NCBI RefSeq assembly: GCF_013363995.1
Contig: NZ_JABWGO010000004.1
Coordinates: 186,001-250,000, forward strand
DNA: 64,000 nt
Source: Nonomuraea rhodomycinica
GTDB lineage: Bacteria > Actinomycetota > Actinomycetes > Streptosporangiales > Streptosporangiaceae
Reading direction: 5' to 3'
A program made the position numbers and the translations under genes. Position 1 is the stretch's first letter; each line of letters starts with the position of its first letter. The notes beneath the pieces are model-generated. The model searched no databases. It worked only from the letters and a program-made list of their open reading frames with translations, and was not told the origin of the DNA. Positions 57,764 to 64,000 of this stretch are shown piece by piece.

Positions 57764-59508
57764 CTCTCAGTCGGGTCGCCTAGTTCGGGCATGAGCAGTT
57801 GGGGCTGCGTGTTGAGAGGTGCCGGTTGCACGATCTTCTCGTACTGGCCGTTGATAATCCGTCCCATGTTTTGCAGCGAAGCCGAATAGGGCTGCCAGTA
57901 GCTGCTGTGTGCCGCCGTGAAGACCTCTCTCCCCACGGGCATGTGTCGTCCTCCGAACGATGCATCGCCCGGGTCTGACCCGAAGCGCCCGAGAGCCGCG
58001 ACAGGGTCGTTACCGGCCTCGCCCACCCAGACGTGCTCCGCCCTGACGCCCAACTGCCGAGCGTGATCGACTCCGACCCCAGGGCTGCCGATGAGGATGA
58101 CATCGTCCGCGAAGCGCCCAGGACGTAGAACGGCGGCACGACCGGTGGTCAAGGACCCGTAGCTGTGACCGATGACGACAGCACGGGCATTGCCCGACGG
58201 CCTGTGGGCCGCGTGAAGGCCATCGCTGAAGGAGGCGAGCGCTTTACCGCCCTCCGCCGCGGCCGAGCCGAAGGCGACGGACTTGGCCGGATCCATGAGC
58301 CCCGGATCGAGTTGAGGGGCGTCGTAGCCCAGCCAGGTGATGGAGGCGATGGCGCGGTCCCCGCTGTAGTACGAGGCTTGCTGCCACAGTGCCCGCGACC
58401 GCTCCAGATCCCCGTGCGCCGCGTCCAGGCCCGACGTGAGTCCCGACACCGACGTGACCGTGATGTCCGCCGTATCCGGATCCCCCCACGAGACCACGAG
58501 CCGTCCCTGGCCCGTGACGTCGAACGCCAGCAACAGCGGCTCCGGGTGCCCCGGCACCGGCCGCAGTTCGGCCTCGATGAGGTCGATGCGCCGGAGCCGG
58601 GCCGCGATGCGTTCCCAGCCGCCCAGCAGGCCCGGGTCCGCCAGTCGGCCGAGGTCGGCCGTGGCCGTCGCCAGTTCCCGCTCCAGCCGTGCCCTCTGCT
58701 CGGCCAGCCAGCGGCGGTTCGCCCGGTCGCGGACGGTCGCCGGCAGGCCGTTCAGCAGTCCGAACCGGGGCAGCGCCGTCAGCCGTTCCCGTGTCCCGGC
58801 CGAGAGCGTGGCCCACCACGCGGCGATCCGCGCCGCCAGGCCCGTGTCGGCGCCGCCCTCCTGGACGGACAGCAGGCGCGTCACCGCCTCCTCGTCCCCG
58901 GCGCCGGCGCGGGCCAGCAGGCGCTCCGCCCCGCCGGGGTCCGCGGCGTGGGCGCCGAACAGGCCGTACGCGGCGAGTCCCGACGGCAGCGAGAGTCCCG
59001 GTACGGTCTCGCGGATGCGGTGCAGCCGCCGTCGCAGGTCGTCGCTCTGGGCCGCGGTCCAGGTGGCGATGCGGCCGAGCGCGTGGCCCGGTTCGGCGGA
59101 CAGGGCCTGACCCGACAGCTCGGCGGCCAGGCGTGCCCCCGCGACGGGCAGCGTGTGCGCGGCGCGCCCCAGGGACGCCACCAGGGCGGTCATGGCGTCC
59201 GCGTCGATGCCCTGGAAACGTCCCGGGACGGGGGCCAGGGTCGTCACCGGCGTGGTCAACGCCGGCACCGCCGGGGCCGGGCCGCCGTGCCGTACGACGA
59301 GGAGGGCGAGGGCGTGCAGCGCGCCCGCGAGCGAGGACTGCAGGGCGGAGCGGTGGCGCGAGAGGGCGTCGGCGAAGGCGGGGGCGCCGCCGCCGACCCA
59401 GGCGTGGGCGTGCGTGAGCCGCGTCGCCGGGTCGAGGTCGGTGTGGTGGCCGGCGGCCAGCGCCGCGGCCCGTTCGTACGCCGCGAGCGCCGCCCTGTGA
59501 TCCGCCAT
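57760..59508 (-). CDS. DUF1023 alpha/beta hydrolase
   Basis: The 582-residue protein carries a C-terminal alpha/beta-hydrolase domain of the DUF1023 type: VIGHSYGSLTTGRAAV (nucleophile Ser), DDVILIGSPGVGVDHA and a late HSSYW His. The N-terminal 300 residues are Ala/Arg-rich helices like those of WXG100-associated enzymes of actinomycetes. The substrate is unknown. It is coupled to the lipoprotein gene and starts at ATG 59508. Confidence 0.82.
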   Translation of the reverse strand: MADHRAALAAYERAAALAAGHHTDLDPATRLTHAHAWVGGGAPAFADALSRHRSALQSSLAGALHALALLVVRHGGPAPAVPALTTPVTTLAPVPGRFQGIDADAMTALVASLGRAAHTLPVAGARLAAELSGQALSAEPGHALGRIATWTAAQSDDLRRRLHRIRETVPGLSLPSGLAAYGLFGAHAADPGGAERLLARAGAGDEEAVTRLLSVQEGGADTGLAARIAAWWATLSAGTRERLTALPRFGLLNGLPATVRDRANRRWLAEQRARLERELATATADLGRLADPGLLGGWERIAARLRRIDLIEAELRPVPGHPEPLLLAFDVTGQGRLVVSWGDPDTADITVTSVSGLTSGLDAAHGDLERSRALWQQASYYSGDRAIASITWLGYDAPQLDPGLMDPAKSVAFGSAAAEGGKALASFSDGLHAAHRPSGNARAVVIGHSYGSLTTGRAAVLRPGRFADDVILIGSPGVGVDHARQLGVRAEHVWVGEAGNDPVAALGRFGSDPGDASFGGRHMPVGREVFTAAHSSYWQPYSASLQNMGRIINGQYEKIVQPAPLNTQPQLLMPELGDPTER

Positions 59509-59634
59509 GACGCGGCCAAGAGTGCCAGGTCAGCCCGGTGGTTCTCAGGCGATCGGCGACTCACCCGGGTAAGTGCGTTCTTGGCTGGTTCGTCCGGAGG
59601 CGTGGCGGGAGTGATGAGGGGTAACGGAGGGGAC

Positions 59635-60012
59635 ATGGCGTGTCGGATCACTGAGTTGGTGCTGGACTGTCGCGATCCGGAGAGGTTGGCGGCGTTCTGG
59701 TGTGAGGTGCTGGGCTACGTCGTGCTTGAGCGGATCGACGGGTCTGTGGAGATCGGCCCGGAGAAGACGGAGGCCGGCGGGCTCCTGCCGATCCTCGTGC
59801 TCAGCCCGACCGACGAACCGAAGAGCGGCAAGCTGCGGCTGCACATCGACGTGAACGCGACCGACCGCGACCAGGACACCGAGCTGGAGAGGCTGCTCGC
59901 GGCGGGAGCCAGGCCGGTGGACGTGGGGCAGAGCGGGCAGGAGAGCTGGCACGTGCTGGCCGACCCGGAGGGCAACGAGTTCTGCCTGCTGCGGAGGAGG
60001 GTGGACGGGTGA
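59635..60012 (+). CDS. VOC-family protein
   Basis: The 125-residue protein shows a VOC fold: ITELVLDCRDPERLAAFWCEVLGYVVLE, LRLHIDVNATDRDQDTELERLLAAGARPVDVGQ and VLADPEGNEFCLL. This actinobacterial glyoxalase-like group has no assigned reaction. ATG 59635 follows CGGAGGGG. Confidence 0.88.
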   Translation: MACRITELVLDCRDPERLAAFWCEVLGYVVLERIDGSVEIGPEKTEAGGLLPILVLSPTDEPKSGKLRLHIDVNATDRDQDTELERLLAAGARPVDVGQSGQESWHVLADPEGNEFCLLRRRVDG

Positions 60013-60094
60013 GGCCGGGCTCTTCCCGTTCCGGGCTGGACTCTTCCCGTGCCGGGCCGTGCTCTTCCCGTTCCGCGCTGTGCGCCGGCCGGGG

Positions 60095-60520
60095 TCATCC
60101 ACGGTCGCCGGGCGGTTCTCCGTCCTCCCGGCGGGGGTCGCCGAGCAGGCGGAGGAGCAGGCGCGGCTCGCCCGGCCAGGCCTCCAGCAGGACCTCGCGG
60201 GGGACCTGCCGGGCCGCGTACCGCAGCGCCAGGGCGACCACCACGATGTCGTCGAGCGGACCGATGACCGGCAGGAACTCGGGGATCAGGTCGACCGGGC
60301 TGGCCACCCACACGCCCGCGATCATGACGGCGACCTTGGCGCGGCGCGGCACGGCCGGGTGACGGCGGAGCCTGCGGACGGCGGTCAGGCAGTCAGGGAT
60401 GAACGCGGCCAGATCCCGCAACACGCCGGGCGGCAGCCTGCGCGCCAGGAGGACCAGCACGCCCCAGGAGGCCGCCACGCACACGACCGTGACGGCGAGC
60501 CCGATCAACCAGCCCCGCAC
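60095..60520 (-). CDS. DUF1232 (YkvA-like) membrane protein
   Basis: The 141-residue protein has an N-terminal membrane helix (LIGLAVTVVCVAASWGVLVLL) and the DUF1232 signature AGVWVASPVDLIPEFLPVIGPLDDIVVVALALRY. The family is of unknown function. GTG 60520. The last 20 residues are a charged, low-complexity tail. Confidence 0.85.
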   Translation of the reverse strand: MRGWLIGLAVTVVCVAASWGVLVLLARRLPPGVLRDLAAFIPDCLTAVRRLRRHPAVPRRAKVAVMIAGVWVASPVDLIPEFLPVIGPLDDIVVVALALRYAARQVPREVLLEAWPGEPRLLLRLLGDPRREDGEPPGDRG

Positions 60521-60701
60521 GCCGCCCCCTCATCTCACTTCGGTTCCCGGCCACGCTTCCGTTCCGGGCCTGGCCTCCGTTCCGGCCTCGTTCCCGGTCC
60601 CGGCCTCTCCGGTACGGCCTCACTTTACGGTCCGCACTTCACAGCCGGCACGGGGTAAGGGCTCCTTCCTCTTTCGACAGGTACGAGAGGAGGATGTGGG
60701 C

Positions 60702-61562
60702 ATGAACAGGCGACCACTCGGACAGATCACCGTCAGCTCCATCGGTCTCGGCGCGATGCCCATGTCGGTGGCGGGACACATGCCCGACGAGGCCCAGTCG
60801 GTCCGGACCATCCACGCGGCCCTGGACGCCGGTGTGACGCTGATCGACACGGCTGACGCCTACACCCCCGCCCACGACCAGGTCGGGCACAACGAGCGGC
60901 TGGTCGCCAAGGCGCTGGCGAGCTGGGGCGGCGACCGGGACGCGGTGCTGGTGGCGACCAAGGGCGGGCACACGCGCGTCCCCGGAGGGGGCTGGGCCGT
61001 CGACGGCCGACCGTCGTACCTGGTGGAGGCGTGCGAGCGGTCCCTCAAGGCCCTCGGCGTGGAGGCGATCGGGCTCTACCAGCACCACCGGCCCGACCCG
61101 TCCGTGCCGTACGAGGAGACGATCGGCGCGCTGCGCGACCTGCTCGACGCCGGGAAGATCCGGATGGCGGGGATCTCCAACGCCGACCCCCGCCAGATCC
61201 GGACGGCCTACGACATCCTGGGCGGCCGGCTGGCGAGCGTGCAGAACCAGTACTCGCCCGCCTTCCGCTCCTCGGAGCCGGAGGTGGACGCGTGCGAGGA
61301 GCTGGGGGTGGCGTTCCTGCCGTGGTCGCCGCTGGGCGGGATCGGCTCGGCGGGGCGGCTCGGCGGGGAGTACGAGGCGTTCGCCAAGGTGGCCGAGGGG
61401 CGCGGGGTGTCGCCGCAGCGCGTCTGCCTGGCCTGGGAGCTGGCCCGCAGCCCGGTCGTGATCCCCATCCCCGGGGCCAGCCGGCCGGAGAGCGTCCTCG
61501 ACTCGGTGGCGGCGGCCGATCTCGTGCTGACCACCGAGGAGCTCGCGCTGCTCGACGGCTGA
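60702..61562 (+). CDS. Aldo/keto reductase
   Basis: The 286-residue NADPH-dependent TIM-barrel enzyme has IGLGAMPMSV, DTADAYTPAHDQVGHNERLVAKAL (catalytic Asp and Tyr), VATKGGHT (catalytic Lys), LYQHHRPD (His) and IPGASRPESV for the cofactor phosphate. It reduces aldehydes or ketones; the substrate is unknown. ATG 60702 follows GAGAGGAGG. The long open frame upstream is not coding. Confidence 0.9.
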   Translation: MNRRPLGQITVSSIGLGAMPMSVAGHMPDEAQSVRTIHAALDAGVTLIDTADAYTPAHDQVGHNERLVAKALASWGGDRDAVLVATKGGHTRVPGGGWAVDGRPSYLVEACERSLKALGVEAIGLYQHHRPDPSVPYEETIGALRDLLDAGKIRMAGISNADPRQIRTAYDILGGRLASVQNQYSPAFRSSEPEVDACEELGVAFLPWSPLGGIGSAGRLGGEYEAFAKVAEGRGVSPQRVCLAWELARSPVVIPIPGASRPESVLDSVAAADLVLTTEELALLDG

Positions 61563-61576
61563 TCCAGGAGGGAGCG

Positions 61577-61660
61577 GTGCTGCTCGACGGCTGGATCTTC
61601 GATGGGCCCGGGTTTCGCGACGGCTGGTTCTCCGGCGGGTCCGGCTTGACCGGCGTTTGA
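61577..61660 (+). CDS. Possible 27-residue ORF repeating the reductase 3' end
   Basis: GTG 61577 follows AGGAGGG and the frame reads 27 codons (MLLDGWIFDGPGF...). Its first bases repeat the last bases of the reductase gene (GCTGCTCGACGGCTG occurs at both), so it may be a duplicated gene end rather than a gene. The ribosome site is good; nothing else supports it. Confidence 0.25.
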   Translation: MLLDGWIFDGPGFRDGWFSGGSGLTGV

Positions 61661-61747
61661 CACGCCCGGCGCCGCGCGGTCGGCCGGTTTCGCACGACGG
61701 GTACGGGCGTGCGAAGCTTTGAACGTCCCCAACACCAGGAGGTCCTC

Positions 61748-61948
61748 ATGACGGAAACACCGGAGCCGGAAGTCAGCGAAACTCCCGAGGACGAGATGAA
61801 GCGCAAGTTCCGGGAGGCCCTGGAGCGCAAGCGCGCCCAGCAGAGCGGCTCGGGCGCTGGTGGCAAGGGCGGCGACGCTTCCAAGATCCACGGCGCTCAC
61901 GGGCCGGCCGCCAGCAAGCGTTCCTTCCGCCGCAAGAGCGGAGGCTGA
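61748..61948 (+). CDS. DUF5302 family small protein
   Basis: The 66-residue charged protein has the DUF5302 core EDEMKRKFREALERKRAQ followed by a Gly/Lys/Ser-rich tail ending KRSFRRKSGG. The family occurs across actinomycetes and its role is unknown. ATG 61748 follows AGGAGGT; the frame's upstream extension lacks a site. A strong terminator follows. Confidence 0.88.
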   Translation: MTETPEPEVSETPEDEMKRKFREALERKRAQQSGSGAGGKGGDASKIHGAHGPAASKRSFRRKSGG

Positions 61949-61995
61949 CGCGCAGCGGGCAGGCGTCGTGAGCACGCGCTGAGACCTGGTTTTCT

Positions 61996-62023
61996 GGAGG
62001 GGTACGGCATGCCGTACCCCTCC
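61996..62023 (+). terminator. Intrinsic terminator after the DUF5302 gene
   Basis: A perfect 28-nt palindrome (61996-62009 with 62010-62023) is followed by TTTTCTTTG. It insulates the riboswitch promoter downstream. Confidence 0.9.
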
Positions 62024-62109
62024 TTTTCTTTGCCTGCAAGGTAGATCTTCACCCGTTTTATGGGGTTTCCTTTGCTATTGTCCGGTTCGCTGGCTAGAGT
62101 CGAACGCAT

Positions 62110-62284
62110 CAACCGGTCAGTGACGTAGCCCTTCGCCAGGAAGCGGCGGCTGACCGGCGCCGAATCCCGCGCCAGCGGGAACCGGGGACCCAAACATCTG
62201 GGGTGAATCCGGCCCAACTCGGGCCGGTAGGGCATCTCCACGTCCGAACCCGTCAGCTAACCCGGTAGGCGAGATGGAGAGGAC
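62110..62284 (+). ncRNA. Cyclic di-AMP riboswitch (ydaO/yuaA type)
   Basis: The leader contains the conserved blocks of the ydaO motif in order: CGCCGAATCC, GCGGGAACCGGGGACCCAA, GGGGTGAATCC, CGGGCCGGTAGGGC, GTCCGAACCCGTCAGCTAA and CCCGGTAGGCGAGATGGAG. These bind cyclic di-AMP and usually switch off cell-wall hydrolase or Rpf genes in actinobacteria when the ligand is high. The boundaries are approximate. The gene it controls starts 189 bp downstream. Confidence 0.92.
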
Positions 62285-62293
62285 ACGACTTCT

Positions 62294-62473
62294 ATGCGCT
62301 ACCGCGTACCCCCGGACGGGGCAGTGACACCAGCCGCCTGCTGAGCGGCACCCCCTTCCCCTGATCTTCCCTTTCGCGCTCCCGCGTAGCGCCCGTTTGG
62401 CGATCTGCCCGGCTACGCCCCCATCTGAGCGAGCGCGCCCTCCTGTACCCCACGTAAAGGACTCTTCCGACAC
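62294..62473 (+). other. Expression-platform leader after the riboswitch
   Basis: This 180-nt stretch holds a 16-codon open frame (ATG 62294 to TGA 62344) without support and the repeat CGCGTAGCGCC / GGCTACGCC, which could pair as an alternative structure. I see no classical terminator with a T-run here. Confidence 0.35.
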
Positions 62474-63301
62474 ATGTCCGCACGACTTGGCATGCGTTCT
62501 TTCTCCCTCCTGACGGCGGCCGTACTCGGCGCACTCACCATCGGAGCCGGCACTGCGGCCCACGCCGACACCGACGACGACCAGAAGGTTCTCCTCAAGG
62601 GCTCCACCACGGCCTCCTACTTCTGGGACGACTCCTCCGGCCGCGCCGGCGACACCGGCCTGCCGGCCAGCGGCAAGCCCATGCAGAAGGGCCTGGTCGC
62701 CAGCCCGAGCTGGCCCCTCATGACCGAGGGCTACGTCGTCTACAAGGGCAAGAAGGCCCCCTTCTTCGTCGGCGACCGCGGCCCCGGCATCCCCTCCAGC
62801 AGCGGCGTCATGCTCGACCTCGACGCCAAGACCTTCGCCGAGCTCACCGGCGGCCGTTTCAACTCCGAGACCCTCGGGGTGGACGGCGTCGGCGGCCAGG
62901 GCCACATCAAGGTGAGCTACGTCATCACCAAGTGGGGCAGCGGCCCGGGCAAGAAGAACCTCCCGGTCTCCTTCGCCTCCGGCGCCTGGCGGCGCGTCGA
63001 CCGCAACCCGGCCAAGCCGCCGCTGCTCGCCGAGGACAAGTCCACCGCTCCGAAGGAGTCCGGCGCCGGCTCCGCCGGTGAGACGGCCTCCGTCTCCAAG
63101 CGGGACAAGGGCGACGACTCCGGCGTGGTGACCGCCTCCGAGCACACCTCGGGTCGCTCCACCGCCGAGGCCGGCGACGCCACCTCCGGCGACCAGGGCC
63201 TCAGCACCTCGGCCGCCCTCGCCCTGACGGGCGTGGCCGCGCTCGGCGGCGGCGCGTACCTCGGCCGCGACCGCCTGCGCAAGCTGCTCGTCAAGAGCTG
63301 A
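62474..63301 (+). CDS. Secreted double-psi beta-barrel (3D/RlpA-like) protein
   Basis: The 275-residue protein has a signal peptide (to about residue 35, AHA-DTD). A domain then resembles the 3D/RlpA double-psi barrel: GLPASGKPMQKGLVASPSWPL and APFFVGDRGPGIPSSSGVMLDLD. A Ser/Glu/Thr-rich linker follows, then a C-terminal hydrophobic helix ALALTGVAALGGGAYLG with a basic end. It is probably a wall-associated, membrane-anchored peptidoglycan enzyme or binder, matching the cell-wall genes normally under c-di-AMP riboswitches. No catalytic residues were pinned down. Confidence 0.8.
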   Translation: MSARLGMRSFSLLTAAVLGALTIGAGTAAHADTDDDQKVLLKGSTTASYFWDDSSGRAGDTGLPASGKPMQKGLVASPSWPLMTEGYVVYKGKKAPFFVGDRGPGIPSSSGVMLDLDAKTFAELTGGRFNSETLGVDGVGGQGHIKVSYVITKWGSGPGKKNLPVSFASGAWRRVDRNPAKPPLLAEDKSTAPKESGAGSAGETASVSKRDKGDDSGVVTASEHTSGRSTAEAGDATSGDQGLSTSAALALTGVAALGGGAYLGRDRLRKLLVKS

Positions 63302-63403
63302 CGCCGCGTGCGCGAGCTGCTCGTCACGAGCTGACCCCCGCCTGCGCGAGCTGCTCGTCACGAGCTGACCCCCGCCTGCGCGAGCTGCTCCTCGCGAGCC
63401 GAC
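63272..63403 (+). repeat. Tandem copies of the gene's 3' end
   Basis: The last 31 bases of the coding sequence with stop (63272-63302) are repeated at 63306-63335, 63339-63369 and 63373-63403 at about 34-bp spacing with few changes. Degenerate remnants (GTCGTCGAGCGCTGAC-like) continue to about 63449. Each copy still reads RLRELLVTS-stop-like. Confidence 0.88.
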
Positions 63404-63704
63404 CCCCGAGTCGTCGAGCGCTGACGCCGCCCGGTCGTCAAGCGCTGACTCCTCCCGGCCGGCCGTGCCCCCCAGGCGGCATGCCGGCCGGCATCCGACC
63501 ACACGGCCGGGTCCGGACGCCACCCCGTCCGGTCCGGCCCTCCCCCAGGGGCCTGCCTGCCTCTCCATCCGGGCCCCTGGTCACCCCGCTCCGGACCGCC
63601 GCCGCCCCGGCGGTTCCGGAGCGGGGTGACGCATGTCCGGCGCTCCTCACCGCACGGTCCGGCGCCCTTTACCGCCCAGTGATCCGAATGTCATTCTGTT
63701 CAAC
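63404..63704 (+). other. Intergenic stretch with two hairpins
   Basis: Beyond degenerate repeat copies, this non-coding part holds a CAGGGGCC/GGCCCCTG hairpin (63546-63579) and the large terminator at 63580-63630. I see no gene with a plausible start or domain in it. Confidence 0.6.
63580..63630 (+). terminator. Large terminator hairpin after the riboswitch-controlled gene
   Basis: Perfect 16-bp outer arms (63580-63595 and 63615-63630) and inner CCGCCG/CGGCGG arms (63596-63601, 63608-63613) give a 22-bp stem with one bulged T. Confidence 0.8.
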
Positions 63705-64000
63705 GTGATCGCGCGCGCGAAGGCCAACGGCATCGAGATCGCCTACGAGAGCTTCGGCACCCCCGGCGCCCGTCCGCTCCTGCTCGTCATGGGGCTGGGC
63801 ACCCAGCTCATCCACTGGGACGACGACTTCTGCCGCCTTCTCGCCGAGCAGGGGCACCACGTCGTCCGCTTCGACAACCGCGACGCGGGCCTGTCCACGC
63901 ACCTGCACGAGTTCGGCCGGCCGGAGCTCGGCGGCGCCGCGCCGTACCTGCTGGACGACATGGCCGACGACACGGCGGGGCTGATGGACGCGCTCGGGTG
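63705..64000 (+). CDS. Alpha/beta hydrolase, N-terminal part (runs off the window)
   Basis: From GTG 63705 the frame gives 98 residues before the window ends: ANGIEIAYESFGTPGARPLLLVMGLGTQLIHWDDDFCRLL and VVRFDNRDAGLSTHLHEFG. These are the oxyanion-hole region and the typical RFDNRDxGLST motif of actinobacterial alpha/beta hydrolases. The nucleophile Ser lies beyond the edge. No clear ribosome site precedes the GTG. Confidence 0.85.
   Translation, partial: MIARAKANGIEIAYESFGTPGARPLLLVMGLGTQLIHWDDDFCRLLAEQGHHVVRFDNRDAGLSTHLHEFGRPELGGAAPYLLDDMADDTAGLMDALG

Noticed and set aside
62294..62344. A 16-codon leader ORF after the riboswitch
   Set aside because: No ribosome site close to the ATG and no stall motif or partner structure that would make a regulatory peptide convincing.

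Overview
The window is very GC-rich, densely coded DNA with AGGAGG-type ribosome sites, frequent GTG starts, many 1-8 nt gene overlaps, short -10 elements placed directly before start codons, and actinobacterial families (F420-dependent luciferase-like reductase, DUF6458, DUF5302, DUF1023, IclR/DeoR/TetR/LacI regulators, SpoIIE-type phosphatase, SecA2-like ATPase). It is a chromosomal segment of an actinomycete. A Streptosporangiales organism (Nonomuraea-like) is my best guess, made from general gene style only.

Layout. 1-12.7 kb is carbohydrate metabolism. An IclR regulator is coupled to a 2-keto-3-deoxygluconate-type kinase. After an unrelated winged-helix protein comes a minus-strand operon: PfkB kinase, sugar-binding lipoprotein, two ABC permeases and a secreted PIG-L deacetylase with a CBM9-like region. 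It diverges from a DeoR regulator and a GH4 glycosidase. 12.7-16.5 kb is a compact four-gene minus-strand operon: a CloQ/NovQ-like aromatic prenyltransferase, a CloR/NovR-like class II aldolase-fold oxygenase, a cytochrome P450 and an IPP isomerase. This looks like a stand-alone prenylated-phenol pathway. 16.6-22.7 kb is a LacI regulator diverging, across a tandem CCAAACGTTTGG operator, from asparaginase, an HP0310/imidase-like deacetylase, an MFS transporter and two SDRs; this is a candidate imide/amide catabolic operon.

22.7-28 kb is repeat-rich: a G-rich minisatellite, a protein with ARPEED repeats, a secreted protein with five two-cysteine modules, and a Ser/Thr kinase fused to a hemerythrin-like domain. 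28-38 kb holds small stress/housekeeping genes (shikimate-kinase-like P-loop protein, DUF6458, ChaB, transketolase, SDR, topoisomerase IB, BON, metallophosphoesterase, F420-dependent oxidoreductase, DUF1360, PRC barrel). 38-45.7 kb has a methyltransferase, an EamA exporter preceded by a leaderless polyproline leader peptide and hairpin, SecA2, a second DMT transporter, and an FAD monooxygenase divergent from a TetR gene across three ACTAC-N4-GTAGT operators.

46.4-50.5 kb is a three-gene acyl-CoA dehydrogenase operon. It and a convergent TetR gene share one operator type, ACCGRCYGGTCGGT. 51.4-54.7 kb is the other standout: a coupled operon of a PAS-GAF-PP2C phosphatase, a cobalamin-binding protein with the CarH photoreceptor signature W-x9-EH plus ExH, and a STAS protein. 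This suggests partner switching controlled by a B12 (possibly light) sensor. 54.8-57 kb encodes a VWA/MoxR chaperone pair, followed by tRNA-Lys(CUU). The last 7 kb includes a lipoprotein/DUF1023 hydrolase pair, a VOC protein, an aldo/keto reductase, DUF5302, and a c-di-AMP (ydaO-type) riboswitch ahead of a secreted double-psi-barrel-like protein with tandem copies of its 3' end. No rRNA, insertion sequence, transposase, integrase or CRISPR array was recognised.
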